Assembly (NCBI RefSeq): GCF_003350325.1
Contig: NZ_QLYZ01000003.1
Location: forward strand, 248,882 to 312,881
DNA length: 64,000 nt
Reading direction: 5' to 3'
Source of the DNA: Vibrio rhodolitus
GTDB lineage: Bacteria; Pseudomonadota; Gammaproteobacteria; Enterobacterales; Vibrionaceae
The notes below the pieces were generated by a model, which ran no database searches, had not been told where the DNA came from, and worked only from the letters and a program-made list of their open reading frames with translations. The translations under genes were made by a program, and so were the position numbers. Of this stretch, positions 41,318 to 50,690 are shown in pieces; positions within the stretch are counted from its first letter, which is position 1; each line of letters starts with the position of its first letter.

Positions 41318-42865
41318 TTATTGCGCTTTGCGATCTTCGATACGTACTTCCATTACTTTCGCCAGTGCATCCGGGCGAGCTAAGTAAGCTTTAAAGCCTA
41401 GAGAGAGAGGCTCGCCAGCACGCTCTTGGCGGTTCTTACCTTCAGTGAAGGCAGCAAAACCATCACCACCGTCAGCGAGGAAGTTGTTGGTTACCACGCG
41501 GTAAACTTGCTCATCCACCATTGGTTTACCGTTAAGTTTGAGTTCCAGAACGCGTTTGCCATCTGGGCGTGAAGAGTCGTAAGCCATGTAAACGCCGCTT
41601 GATACTTGCATTACGCCATTGCTTAGACCCGCAGCATGCTCCATCAGTGAACGGATTTGCTTACCGGTTAAGTCCATCACAACAGGGTAGTTAGGGAATG
41701 GTAGCGCATCGATTACGTCGCCGTAAGTAATGTCGCCCGCTTCGATGTCTGCACGAATGCCGCCACTGTTAGTAAATGCCAGTTCACCATCAGGGAAGTT
41801 TGGTAGCATAGAGTCTGCCACTAGGTTACCAAGTGTTGATGATTCACCGTATGAGCGAGTTAGAGTGTTTTCGCTGTGAGTTAATTTCTCAGCAACGATG
41901 GTTTCAACCACGCCTTTCCATTTATCAATGCGCGCTTGAGTCTCTTTGTCTGCTTGCCATTCGTCAGCCCAAATGGTTTTTAGGTCGAACTCGTAATCTT
42001 TGATCTTACGTGCTTTTTCATCAAAATCGATGGTCAGTTTACCCACGTTGATGCCGTAAGCATCGGTTGAAACGATCAGTGTATCATTCACTTCAATCAC
42101 TTCAGGTGTACCCACGTGCGCGTGACCAGTCACTAGAATGTCCAAACCGTTTACTTGTTTGGCAGTTTGAATGTCTTTATCTAAAGCACGACGAACATCG
42201 TTGTTACCTAGGCTTGATTGACGCGCAGGTGTACCTTGGTGAACCAGCAAAATGGTCACATCAACTTGTGGGCGAAGTTCATCAAGGTATTTTTGTAGGT
42301 ATTCAATTTCATCACGCGCTTCAAGGTTTTGACGCATGTTGGCTGCCACAGTGTCGTAGAAAGCGAACTTGCCGTGTAGACCGATAATACCCAGTTTTAG
42401 ACCGTCGCGCTCAACGATGGTGTAAGGCTTATCCCAAAATGGTTTATCTGTTCCTTCGTAGAACACGTTGCCGAGTAGGATTTCAAAGTTTGCTTTAGCA
42501 AGTTGGACTAGTGTGTTATCCCAACCGTAGTCGAACTCGTGGTTACCAATAGAAGCCACGTCATAGCCCATGGTGTTCATGATATCGATAATGGCTTCAC
42601 CCTCAGTTAGGGTATCTACCGTTGAACCTGAGAAGTAATCGCCTGCATCTAGCACGATGGTGCTTTCTGGCTGTACTGCTTTTTCTTGTTTGATGTACGT
42701 TGCGAGGTTGGCAAAACCGCCCACTGCGCGCTCTTCATCAATGTAGCGTGCAATGTAAGGATCAACCTTAGCGTGAATATCATTGGTGTACAGAATGGTA
42801 AGGTCTTTCGCGCATAGCGGTGTTGCCGCTAAAGCGATCAAAGATGCAAGCAAACGTTTTTTCAT
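41318..42865 (-). CDS. Periplasmic UshA-like 5'-nucleotidase/metallophosphoesterase
   Basis: 515 residues with a Sec signal ([20 protein letters not shown]). The calcineurin-like metal centre is complete: [11 protein letters not shown] (Asp/His), [23 protein letters not shown] and [10 protein letters not shown]. The C-terminal nucleotide-binding domain has [20 protein letters not shown] and [13 protein letters not shown]. Such enzymes hydrolyse nucleotides or nucleotide sugars outside the cytoplasm to supply nucleoside and phosphate. It is a different branch from E. coli UshA (550 aa), so the preferred substrate is open. The ATG at 42865 fits the signal peptide, with AGGAGAAGA directly upstream. 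Monocistronic. Confidence 0.9.
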   Translation of the reverse strand: MKKRLLASLIALAATPLCAKDLTILYTNDIHAKVDPYIARYIDEERAVGGFANLATYIKQEKAVQPESTIVLDAGDYFSGSTVDTLTEGEAIIDIMNTMGYDVASIGNHEFDYGWDNTLVQLAKANFEILLGNVFYEGTDKPFWDKPYTIVERDGLKLGIIGLHGKFAFYDTVAANMRQNLEARDEIEYLQKYLDELRPQVDVTILLVHQGTPARQSSLGNNDVRRALDKDIQTAKQVNGLDILVTGHAHVGTPEVIEVNDTLIVSTDAYGINVGKLTIDFDEKARKIKDYEFDLKTIWADEWQADKETQARIDKWKGVVETIVAEKLTHSENTLTRSYGESSTLGNLVADSMLPNFPDGELAFTNSGGIRADIEAGDITYGDVIDALPFPNYPVVMDLTGKQIRSLMEHAAGLSNGVMQVSSGVYMAYDSSRPDGKRVLELKLNGKPMVDEQVYRVVTNNFLADGGDGFAAFTEGKNRQERAGEPLSLGFKAYLARPDALAKVMEVRIEDRKAQ

Positions 42866-42993
42866 GTTCTTCTCCTTTAGATAAACGGGCGGCAATATAC
42901 GGAAACGTTTGGCTAGAAATTCAGAAGTGCATCACAATTTAATTTGGAAAAACGAATAGAATGGCGCGATTTTCATTTTTTGTTGCTAACTAA

Positions 42994-44316
42994 GTGCTTG
43001 ATTTAAACGTTTGCAAAAGTCGTCATTGCAAAAATCTTGGTGTGGCGAATGCGCCTGAATACCAATATAACGTTCGTCCGCTCGGCTTTTTGTCGATGCG
43101 TTGTGATGCTTGTTCCGCGACGCCGCCAATGCTTGATAACCAAAGTTATCGGTTGATTTGGCAATATTGGCAGCAGCAGCTTGCCCTGGTTATGGGGAGC
43201 GGTTGCCCAGACTGCGGCTCACAGGCAGTGAAACGTTTCGGGCATAGCAGCAATGGTAAGGCGCGTTTTCGTTGTAAGACGTGCGGCAAAACATATTCTG
43301 TGCGCAATTCGGTGATGAAAGGGCAGCAGCAGTTAGTTTCCCTGATTGATAAACAGATCGCCAAGCCGATTGAGCTTTGCCGAAATCAGCAAAAAGAAGG
43401 TGAGCAACAACAAGGTGAAGGAGAAAATGGCGATTTGACTCAATTGGCTGCGCAATACGGCGTGCATTTCGACCGCGCTTGTGAGCAGCTAAAACGTCGC
43501 GCGTGGCAAACGCTATGGTCCCAACCTGCTGCGGATAACATGGCGAGTGTGGTGTTCACCTTAGGTTATAAAGGCAGAGATAATAATCTTTGGGGGATCC
43601 TCACCACCGATATGCAAAGTGGCAAGATCCTCCATTTAAGTACCACATTACTGCCGCTCGCGCTGCCGACATTAGGGCGCTATCAGCCCTGCGTTGATGC
43701 GCCGCCGTTGGTGGTTGAATCAACGGATAGCGCTATCGACCTTGCCCACAAGCAAGAGCAGCGTTTTCTCCATCGTCAGCAGTTTGACCGTTGTGATTTT
43801 GGGCAAGGCAAGCTGAGTAAATCATCTCAGTCTCATGCCTTACCCGTGCTGACTGCGCATGCGCATTTTGCCTTACTTAAGGCATTGCATCATGGCGAGC
43901 AGGGAGGGGCGCATGTATTGGCTCATGAGGTGTTTTTGCGGGGAGCTTGTATTACTCAATATGCGCAACAAGTGAAAAATCAACAAATGGCATTGGTCTA
44001 CGTGGTAGGAGAAACAGCTTGTGAAACGCAAGCGAGCGTGCGTTTGCTTACCACTCGTTTGCTTACCACACGTAAGTTAGGCTGGTGGCAGAACATTTGG
44101 CAGGAATATGGGGATGAATCAGGCGCGACGAAAGCCTATTCAGTGTTGTGTGGTAAGACAGAGATGCGCTCTGATGAGATCAGTTTACTCAGTGCGACAA
44201 AAGCATTGCGATATATTGAGCAGCACAGTCAGCGGCTTAATTTAGACCAAATGACCGCCTCACGATTAGAGAGCTTGCTGCTGGCGCTTGCCGCCAATTA
44301 TAACCAAGCTCTCTAG
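42994..44316 (+). CDS. Zinc-ribbon protein with transposase-like features
   Basis: 440 residues. It opens with a treble-clef-like Cys set (CKSRHCKNLG, MRCDACSATPP) and a second zinc ribbon, CPDCGSQAVKRFGHSSNGKA then RFRCKTCGKTYSV, which closely resembles the InsA-type ribbon of IS1-group transposases. After a Gln-rich spacer come a helical HTH-like stretch (LTQLAAQYGVHFDRACEQLK) and a segment like a DDE core start (VFTLGYKGRDNNLWGILTTD, then GKILHLSTTLL). No terminal repeats, target duplication or partner frame are visible, so it looks domesticated rather than mobile. The start is a GTG following an in-frame TAA, with no ribosome site, so it is uncertain. Function unknown. Confidence 0.6.
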   Translation: MLDLNVCKSRHCKNLGVANAPEYQYNVRPLGFLSMRCDACSATPPMLDNQSYRLIWQYWQQQLALVMGSGCPDCGSQAVKRFGHSSNGKARFRCKTCGKTYSVRNSVMKGQQQLVSLIDKQIAKPIELCRNQQKEGEQQQGEGENGDLTQLAAQYGVHFDRACEQLKRRAWQTLWSQPAADNMASVVFTLGYKGRDNNLWGILTTDMQSGKILHLSTTLLPLALPTLGRYQPCVDAPPLVVESTDSAIDLAHKQEQRFLHRQQFDRCDFGQGKLSKSSQSHALPVLTAHAHFALLKALHHGEQGGAHVLAHEVFLRGACITQYAQQVKNQQMALVYVVGETACETQASVRLLTTRLLTTRKLGWWQNIWQEYGDESGATKAYSVLCGKTEMRSDEISLLSATKALRYIEQHSQRLNLDQMTASRLESLLLALAANYNQAL

Positions 44317-44331
44317 CTAGGATTGGTGTCA

Positions 44332-44991
44332 CTAACTCCAGTTTAATACTTGCCAATTTGGTCGGTCAGCGAGTGCTTTAAGCTGCGGACAAGGATTAAC
44401 TAAGTGGACATGATCCGCGTATTCACATAGCGGTAAGTCGTTGATTGAGTCGGTATAAAAGTGCACCTCAGAGTAGTGTTGAGACTGCTCTGACAACCAC
44501 TGTTCCAATCTGGCAACTTTGCCTTCTCGATAGCTTGGGATGCCATCGATTTGGGCGCTGTAGCAGCCATTTTCGACCACCATATCAATCCCCAATGCAG
44601 CAGGGATACCAATACGACGACCCACGGCGGCGACTAAGAAACTGACGGTCGCGGAAATGATCACCATATCTGCATTTTGCTGATTGAGTTGTTCGATAAG
44701 CAGCTGTGAGCGCTCAAACTGCTTGGGCAGAATACGCTGCTCAACGCACTCGAGTACCAGTTGGTCTACTTGTGCAATCGACATGTTGGCAAGTGGCGCC
44801 ATGGAAAATTGCAGATAATCTTCCATATCCATTTTGCCTTGCGCGTAGAGCGCCATCAGACGCTTATCCTCGGCAAGGAAATTGTCTGCAATGGCAATGC
44901 CTTTTTCGACCAGAAACTCATTCCAAATCATGGCACAATCACCATTGATTAGGGTTTCATCCATATCAAATACATACAAGGGATTCGACAT
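44332..44991 (-). CDS. HAD-superfamily phosphatase of the phosphorus-uptake operon
   Basis: 219-residue subclass IB HAD hydrolase. Motif I is VFDMDETLINGD (nucleophile Asp and D-x-D-E-T), the C1 cap is helical (DNFLAEDKRLMALYAQGK), motif II is VIISATVSFLV, and motif III/IV is FYTDSINDLPLC with the later acidic pair. It is related to SerB-like phosphatases and lacks the marks of PhnX (phosphonoacetaldehyde hydrolase). Last gene of the operon; its ATG is one base beyond the ATPase stop, and a GTG frame from 45000 would overlap. It probably releases phosphate from the imported ester or from the product of the hydrolase at 47700. Confidence 0.85.
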   Translation of the reverse strand: MSNPLYVFDMDETLINGDCAMIWNEFLVEKGIAIADNFLAEDKRLMALYAQGKMDMEDYLQFSMAPLANMSIAQVDQLVLECVEQRILPKQFERSQLLIEQLNQQNADMVIISATVSFLVAAVGRRIGIPAALGIDMVVENGCYSAQIDGIPSYREGKVARLEQWLSEQSQHYSEVHFYTDSINDLPLCEYADHVHLVNPCPQLKALADRPNWQVLNWS

Positions 44992-44992
44992 T

Positions 44993-46012
44993 TTAAGCAC
45001 TCACTGGTTGAATTTCGTTGAGATTAAATAGTAGATCCAGTTGGCTACCATTTGCCAGTAGGCGCTCTGAAGAGCGGTTTAATAAATCGACAGTGAGTTC
45101 ACAATCTTGAACATCGACTTGGTAACGGATTACGTTGCCAAGTAGCTGGTGGTTTTTAATGATGCCGGTTTGTGGCGCTGAAATATGGCTACCGTAGTGG
45201 CGACCATGCTCCTTGACGTAGATAGATTCTGGGCGAATCGCGACCTTAGATTGGCTCTCGATATTGAACAGCTTCTTGGCTTGATTGGCATCGACTAAGT
45301 TGTAGTGCCCCATAAATCCAGCCACGAATTCATTAACTGGGTGGGTGTAGATCTCTTCCGGGCTGCCAGCTTGGACGATTTCGCCTTTGTTCATGAGGAA
45401 GATTCTATCGGACATGATCATCGCTTCTTCTTGATCGTGGGTAACAAAGACCGTGGTGAGGTTCATCTCTTTCTGAATATCACGGATCTGCTGGCGTAAA
45501 TGCTTACGGATTTTGGCATCCAGCGCGGAGAGTGGTTCATCAAGCAGTAGGATGCGAGGTTTGACGACTAACGCACGCGCGAGCGCCACGCGTTGTCGTT
45601 GACCGCCAGAGAGTTGATGCGGATACTGCTTTTCCTTACCTTTTAAATCGACCAATTCAATCACTTTCGCGACCGATTGCTGAATTTCATCGGCAGAGAG
45701 CTTTTTCATTTTAAGTCCAAAGGCAATATTGCCTTCGACCGTCATATTGGGAAACAGCGCGTAAGACTGAAACACCATGCCAATGCCGCGTTCTTGTGGC
45801 ACTTGATGGGTGATGTTGTGCTGATCAACCCAAATCTCCCCTTCATCAACCGGGTTTAAACCCGCGAGGCTGCGTAACAGTGTCGACTTACCACAACCAC
45901 TTGGACCAAGTAGGGTGATGAATTCGCCTTGCTCTATGGTGAATTGAATCTGTTCAAATACCGTGTTGTCACCAAAACGTTTGGTTAGATTTTTTACAGT
46001 TACGTAGCTCAT
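44993..46012 (-). CDS. ABC transporter ATPase (2-aminoethylphosphonate-type)
   Basis: 339-residue import ATPase. Walker A LLGPSGCGKSTLLRSLAG, Q-loop MVFQSYALFP, signature QYPHQLSGGQRQRVALARAL, Walker B PRILLLDEPLSALDAKIR and H-loop VFVTHDQEEAM are intact. The C-terminal 100 residues hold a TOBE-like regulatory domain (KVAIRPESIYV, then ISAPQTGIIKNHQLLGNVIR). This is the CysA/PotA/PhnT type. It overlaps the permease upstream by 4 bases (46009-46012), so production is coupled. Confidence 0.93.
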   Translation of the reverse strand: MSYVTVKNLTKRFGDNTVFEQIQFTIEQGEFITLLGPSGCGKSTLLRSLAGLNPVDEGEIWVDQHNITHQVPQERGIGMVFQSYALFPNMTVEGNIAFGLKMKKLSADEIQQSVAKVIELVDLKGKEKQYPHQLSGGQRQRVALARALVVKPRILLLDEPLSALDAKIRKHLRQQIRDIQKEMNLTTVFVTHDQEEAMIMSDRIFLMNKGEIVQAGSPEEIYTHPVNEFVAGFMGHYNLVDANQAKKLFNIESQSKVAIRPESIYVKEHGRHYGSHISAPQTGIIKNHQLLGNVIRYQVDVQDCELTVDLLNRSSERLLANGSQLDLLFNLNEIQPVSA

Positions 46013-46797
46013 TGTTGTGCTCCTCGGCTAAAACGACTGGCTAGCCAAGTCAGTAAGAAAATAAATAGGAAATAAGTCATTACCAATGCTGAGGTGAAAT
46101 GTCCGCTGGTTTGACGCATGTTGTAGAGATAAATCTGCAACGTCTCATAGCGAGTGCCGACCAAAATGTTGGCAAATACAAACTCACCCAAAAGGAATGA
46201 GAAGGAAAGAAACAGGGAGGCTAATAAGCCTTTCTTTAGGTTCGGTAAAATAATCAATAAGAACGCTTTGCTGGTGCTTGCGCCAAGCAGATACGCCGCA
46301 TCCATTAAGTCATGCAAGTTGATGGCTTGAAAGCTATTGGCGATTGCGCGATACATAAAGGGCAGCGCAATGGTGAAGTAGGTACCAATTAAAATCCAAG
46401 GCGTACCAATTAAGCTGATTTCACTGTCGGCATACAGCTGCAATAGACCGACAGATGAGACAACCGGCGGCACGGCAAACGGCAGCAAGATGAGAATATT
46501 CATCAGCTTATCGAGTTTAGGAAAGTAGTAAAACACGACAAAAATGGCGGGCAAAATCAGCACAACACTGAGCCCCAAGGCTGACAGACAGATAAACAGC
46601 GAGCGCCCAAATGCGTGTAAAAAGCGTGGGTCTGTCAGCAGTTTGATGTACCAATCGAATGTAAAGCCATCGGGCAGGATGGTTGCCCCCCAGCTTGATG
46701 ACAGTGAATAGATAAAGGTCGCGATAATCGGCACTAACATGATGCCAACAATCGAATACACCACGGTCTTATGAAGGCGAGTATTTACGTTTTGCAT
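46009..46797 (-). CDS. ABC transporter permease 2
   Basis: 262 residues, six predicted membrane helices. The EAA loop for ATPase contact reads ANSFQAINLHDLMDAAYLLG then ASTSKAFLLIILPNLKKGLL. It belongs to the binding-protein-dependent family of 2-aminoethylphosphonate, iron(III) and spermidine permeases. It starts 3 bases after the preceding permease gene and runs into the ATPase gene with a 4-base overlap. Confidence 0.92.
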   Translation of the reverse strand: MQNVNTRLHKTVVYSIVGIMLVPIIATFIYSLSSSWGATILPDGFTFDWYIKLLTDPRFLHAFGRSLFICLSALGLSVVLILPAIFVVFYYFPKLDKLMNILILLPFAVPPVVSSVGLLQLYADSEISLIGTPWILIGTYFTIALPFMYRAIANSFQAINLHDLMDAAYLLGASTSKAFLLIILPNLKKGLLASLFLSFSFLLGEFVFANILVGTRYETLQIYLYNMRQTSGHFTSALVMTYFLFIFLLTWLASRFSRGAQQ

Positions 46798-46800
46798 CAG

Positions 46801-47703
46801 TTACTTCCTGCCTGCGTAGCTTTTAGAAATCAACCATTGGTTGATGACGGTAATGAATGCCAGCAATGCCATTAGGACGACAGAGATGGCTGCCGCTAAA
46901 TTGGGCTCTAGGAACAGATCACCAGAGACGAGGCTCGCAATACGCACGGTGATGACGTTGTAGTTCCCCGCGGTTAACGCATAAACGCTGGCGTAAGCGC
47001 CAATTGCGTTGGCAATCAGAATAATAAAGGTGCCAAATAGCGCCGGAGAAAGCACCGGTAAAGCTATCTTTGTCCAATAGTGCGATGCTTTCGCGCCCAG
47101 CAGCGCGGCAGCAGCTTGCCAATCATCGTTTAAGGCATCAAATGCCGGGTAGAGCAGCAATACCGCTAGTGGGATTTGGAAATAGATGTAGATGGCTAAC
47201 AATCCCCATTTGCCATACAGATCAAAGCTACCCAGCAATCCATACTGTTTTAGGAGTAAAGTAATCGCGCCGTTGGTACCAAGGATAATGATAAAAGCAA
47301 AGGCAAGGGGGACGCCCGAGAAGTTGCTGCTCATGTTAGTAAAGGCGATAACCCCATCACGTAGGCGGCAATTCACGCGACGCAAAGAAGAAACCAGCAA
47401 GGTCGCAATGGCTAAGCCAAGTAAACTTGACCAAACCGCTAACCATAAACTGTTGCCAAATGCCTGCATCATAAAGGCGGAATCGAGCACCTCGTAATAG
47501 TTCGCTAGTGAGATTTCCTCTTCATAAATAAAGCTGTTGAACAGTACCCACAACATCGGCGCAAGTTGGAATAGATAGAAAAACAGACCAAATGGAATTA
47601 ACCATAACGCTGGCTTAAGGCGCGCCCACCATTGTTGTGGTCGTGCTTGGGTGTTTACCGTGGCACTGATAGTGCGACCGGTCGAGATAGCAGAACTGCT
47701 CAT
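46801..47703 (-). CDS. ABC transporter permease 1
   Basis: 300 residues, six or seven predicted membrane helices. A polar N-terminus precedes WLIPFGLFFYLFQLAPMLWV. The EAA-type loop is PAFDALNDDWQAAAALLGAK then ASHYWTKIALPVLSPALFGT. Its partner is the permease encoded 3 bp downstream. It overlaps the hydrolase gene upstream by 4 bases. Homologous to the PhnU/PotB-type component of small organophosphorus importers. Confidence 0.92.
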   Translation of the reverse strand: MSSSAISTGRTISATVNTQARPQQWWARLKPALWLIPFGLFFYLFQLAPMLWVLFNSFIYEEEISLANYYEVLDSAFMMQAFGNSLWLAVWSSLLGLAIATLLVSSLRRVNCRLRDGVIAFTNMSSNFSGVPLAFAFIIILGTNGAITLLLKQYGLLGSFDLYGKWGLLAIYIYFQIPLAVLLLYPAFDALNDDWQAAAALLGAKASHYWTKIALPVLSPALFGTFIILIANAIGAYASVYALTAGNYNVITVRIASLVSGDLFLEPNLAAAISVVLMALLAFITVINQWLISKSYAGRK

Positions 47704-48521
47704 AGTGCTAACAATTCCTGAGGGTAGGGTTTGCTATGGTCAAGATTGAGTAACTGACAGACAGCACCACAAATCTCGGTTTGTTTGATCGTGGACTGTT
47801 CGACCTCAGCGAATTGGTGGCTAAAACGCTCGCCAATCACAAACAGTGGAACGTCACGCTCTGACGGTAAAATCCCGCCATGAGAGAAATCGTTATTCAT
47901 ACCATGGTCACTGGTAATGATGATTTGATAGCCATCAGCCAGCCAAGCGTCGATATAGTTCGACAGAATGATGTCAGCTTGACGCGCACTATTACGGTAT
48001 TGCACGGAGTCCAGACCGTGTTTGTGCCCCATATCATCGATGTTCATTGGATGGATGAGGAGAAAATCAGGCTGGTAGGTGCGGCGCAGGTGTTCGCCAT
48101 CCAAAAATAACGCTTCGTCTGGGTAGTGATCCCAGAAATAAAAACAGCCATGTTGAATGTTTAGCTGTTTATTGTGGGTAAAGCGGTCGCGAATGGCATC
48201 AAAAGGGGCGCGATTATACAGTTCGCTTACCCAATGGTAAGCCGCGGCAGCCGTCACTTTGCCTTGTGCGCGTGCGAGGCTAAAAATTGATTCATGGTGA
48301 GAGCGGCGCACCACATGATTATGGACAATACCGCTGTCGACAGGGCGTACTCCAGTCAGCAAGCACTCATAGAGAGGGCGTGAGAGTGAAGGTAGTTCAC
48401 ATTGTACTTTGTATAATGTGGCGCGCTGCTGTTCTATTAGACCGTTTAAGTAGCCCATACATTGTTGGGCTACTTGATAGTTCAGTCCATCTAGAACAAC
48501 AAGAATGGTCTTATTGCTCAT
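47700..48521 (-). CDS. Cytoplasmic alkaline-phosphatase-superfamily hydrolase
   Basis: 273 residues, no signal peptide. The NPP/phosphonoacetate-hydrolase-like metal sites are seen as VVLDGLNYQ (Asp), ELPSLSRPLYECLLTG (the Ser is placed where the nucleophile sits), LLIHPMNIDDMGHKHG (Asp and His), ITSDHGMN (Asp-His) and FSHGG (His). It lies inside the ABC operon, overlapping the first permease by 4 bases, so it should act on the imported compound. Candidates are phosphonoacetate-type C-P bond cleavage or phosphodiester hydrolysis; the sequence alone cannot decide. Confidence 0.85.
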   Translation of the reverse strand: MSNKTILVVLDGLNYQVAQQCMGYLNGLIEQQRATLYKVQCELPSLSRPLYECLLTGVRPVDSGIVHNHVVRRSHHESIFSLARAQGKVTAAAAYHWVSELYNRAPFDAIRDRFTHNKQLNIQHGCFYFWDHYPDEALFLDGEHLRRTYQPDFLLIHPMNIDDMGHKHGLDSVQYRNSARQADIILSNYIDAWLADGYQIIITSDHGMNNDFSHGGILPSERDVPLFVIGERFSHQFAEVEQSTIKQTEICGAVCQLLNLDHSKPYPQELLAL

Positions 48522-48558
48522 GGTTTATGACTTACTTGTTATGACTCAAAAGAGCGGG

Positions 48559-49665
48559 TTACTGTTGGTGAATCAAGACGCTTTCTTGCCACTGGCGTGG
48601 AAGCTTGCGGGCTGATTTTTCCCATGCAGTAAAATCGGTTACAGGGTGCACGTTGCTGTATTGGTCATTAGCGATCAGCTTGTCTTGCACCGATTGAGGT
48701 AAGGTGACGCTGCTGCGAATTGGGCGTGCATAGCCTTCGGCAAGGTTGATTTGTCCTTGGTCACTAAAGATATATTCACGCGCCAATTTGGCTGCGTTTG
48801 GGTTTTGCGCGTACTTGTTGATGATGGTGGTGTAACCTGAAATAACCGAACCATCTTGTGGAATGTTGACGCTAAAACGCTCGCGGTCGATTTTGTCGCG
48901 ATAGTTTAGCGCGTTGAAATCCCACATGATTGCCACTTCAACTTCGCCTTTTTCAAGGTTGGCGATGCTTGGGTCGGTAAAAGATAAGCGACCTTGTTTA
49001 GCCAGCTCAGCAAAGAACTGAATTGCTGGTTTCAGGTTAGATTCGTTACCCCCTTTGGCAAATGCTGCCGCAAGTACGGCGTTGTTTGCTTGAGCGGCAA
49101 CGCCGACATCACCAACAGTGACTTTGTAGTCGCCTTTGAGTAAATCATCCCAACTGGTCGGCGCATTTTTTACTAGGTTGTTGTTCGAGATAAACGAGAT
49201 GGTGCCGGTGTAGGCGAGCGCCCAGTGACCATCTTGATCTTTTGCCCAATCAGGGATGTCATTCCAAGTGGTCGGTTTGTATGGCTGAGTCACGCCTTTT
49301 TTCACTGCAACGCGAGCGAAGGCAAAGCCGACATCACCAATATCTGCGGTTGCATTTTTCTTTTCTGCAGCAAACTTTGCGATCTCTTGCGCTGAGCTCA
49401 TGTCAGTATCTTGATGTTTTAAGCCGTAGTTTGATTTGAGATCTGCCCACGTGCCTTTCCAGTTCGCCCAGCTATCTGGCATGCCGACACTGTATACCGC
49501 CCCCTCTTTTTGCGCTGCGCTGATCAGAGTTTGTAGATCAGCGTTATTGGTTGCTGCTGAGTTGATTTCTGATGAATGGCTTTCTGCTGAAATAACTGGC
49601 ATCGAAAGTGTCGCTGCGATCAGAGTAGCTGATACGGCAGTGGTACGACTTAGCAATTTGTTCAT
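48559..49665 (-). CDS. ABC transporter substrate-binding protein
   Basis: 368 residues with a signal peptide (NKLLSRTTAVSATLIAATLS, cleavage near ISAES). Two-domain type II periplasmic binding fold: LQTLISAAQKEGAVYSVGMP, DSWANWKGTWADLKSNYGLK, ALAYTGTISFISNNNLVKNA, PTSWDDLLKGDYKVTVGDVG and VEVAIMWDFNALNYRD. It resembles 2-aminoethylphosphonate and iron(III) binding proteins, with aromatic residues in place of iron ligands. First gene of the operon, separated from the divergent GntR gene by about 200 bp. Confidence 0.9.
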   Translation of the reverse strand: MNKLLSRTTAVSATLIAATLSMPVISAESHSSEINSAATNNADLQTLISAAQKEGAVYSVGMPDSWANWKGTWADLKSNYGLKHQDTDMSSAQEIAKFAAEKKNATADIGDVGFAFARVAVKKGVTQPYKPTTWNDIPDWAKDQDGHWALAYTGTISFISNNNLVKNAPTSWDDLLKGDYKVTVGDVGVAAQANNAVLAAAFAKGGNESNLKPAIQFFAELAKQGRLSFTDPSIANLEKGEVEVAIMWDFNALNYRDKIDRERFSVNIPQDGSVISGYTTIINKYAQNPNAAKLAREYIFSDQGQINLAEGYARPIRSSVTLPQSVQDKLIANDQYSNVHPVTDFTAWEKSARKLPRQWQESVLIHQQ

Positions 49666-49871
49666 TGTCTCTATCCTTCTGGACTAGGTCAGTAAGTTCG
49701 AGTTGTATGCTAGGGATGGAATGTGACGATTTAGCGCAATAAATCTGACAGTTTTTCGGCAATTGTGTGGCAGTTTTATTTCACTTTAACTGGCTGTTTA
49801 ATTTCATATTTTCGTCATAAATGGTGATTAAGGTGCTGGGTTTTGTAAAATTTGAACCCGCCAATACAAGG

Positions 49872-50600
49872 ATGAAACCGTTGAGTCGATTGAATACCCA
49901 ATTAGCCAAAATCAAAGCCGATATTCGCCAGCAGATTGCGGCGGGGGAGCTGCTGCAAGGGCAAAAATTACTGGGAGAAAGAGCACTTAGCGAGCAGTTT
50001 GGTACTACGCGAATCACTCTTAAAGACGCCTTGATTGCGCTGGAAACGGAAGGGCTGATTTATCGCGAAGAGCGACGGGGTTGGTATGTTTCTCCACCGA
50101 GAATCTGTTACAACCCTCTCTCACGTTATCACTTTCAGCAAATGATTCATGAACAGTCACGAATAGCAGACACTAAGCTGCTAAATGTCGTAAAAATGCC
50201 GGCAGATGGTGTTTATCAGGAAGTACTCAGCGTGGAGCGAGGCTGCCCACTTTTGCTTATTCAACGCTTGCGCTATATCGATGGTCGAGCGGTCCTTTTT
50301 GTTGAAAATGTGCTGAAAGAGTACCTATTTGCTGGGATCTTGCGTTTTGACTTAACAGATTCGTTAACCGCTATTTACCGTAACGAGTATGGCTATCAAA
50401 CCCAACGCTCTCGTTTTGAGGTGATTCCAACCTCCGCTCCGAGTCATGTTGCCAAAGCGCTCAACTTGGCAGAAGGTCAGCCAGTGCTAAAAATATGCCG
50501 AGTGAACTATAAACAAGATGGTGAGTTGATGGATTGTGAGTTCGAGTACTGGCGTCCGGATGCGGTGAAAATTCAGATTGATAGTGAGCGAATGGACTAA
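49872..50600 (+). CDS. GntR/HutC-type (UTRA) regulator of the phosphorus-uptake operon
   Basis: 242 residues. The winged helix reads LAKIKADIRQQIAAGELLQG, LLGERALSEQFGTTRITLKD and ALIALETEGLIYREERRGWY, then a UTRA effector-binding domain follows (DGVYQEVLSVERGCPLLLIQ, RFEVIPTSAPSHVAKALNL, ICRVNYKQDGELMDCEFEYW). The layout matches PhnR-like regulators of phosphonate use. The ATG at 49872 (MKPLSRL) has AAGG directly before it; an upstream frame to 49821 looks non-coding. Divergent from the transporter operon, so it is very likely its regulator. Confidence 0.9.
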   Translation: MKPLSRLNTQLAKIKADIRQQIAAGELLQGQKLLGERALSEQFGTTRITLKDALIALETEGLIYREERRGWYVSPPRICYNPLSRYHFQQMIHEQSRIADTKLLNVVKMPADGVYQEVLSVERGCPLLLIQRLRYIDGRAVLFVENVLKEYLFAGILRFDLTDSLTAIYRNEYGYQTQRSRFEVIPTSAPSHVAKALNLAEGQPVLKICRVNYKQDGELMDCEFEYWRPDAVKIQIDSERMD

Positions 50601-50690
50601 AGAAAATCGCGCAACTTTGTTCTATTTTTTGCGTGCAGCGAATGCTTATAGTAGGACTCAACCTTAACCAGTCATTACATAAGGATTTGT

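Noticed and set aside
44332-44991. PhnX (phosphonoacetaldehyde hydrolase)
   Set aside because: Motif I is DMDETL and the cap is SerB-like; PhnX-type residues are not seen.
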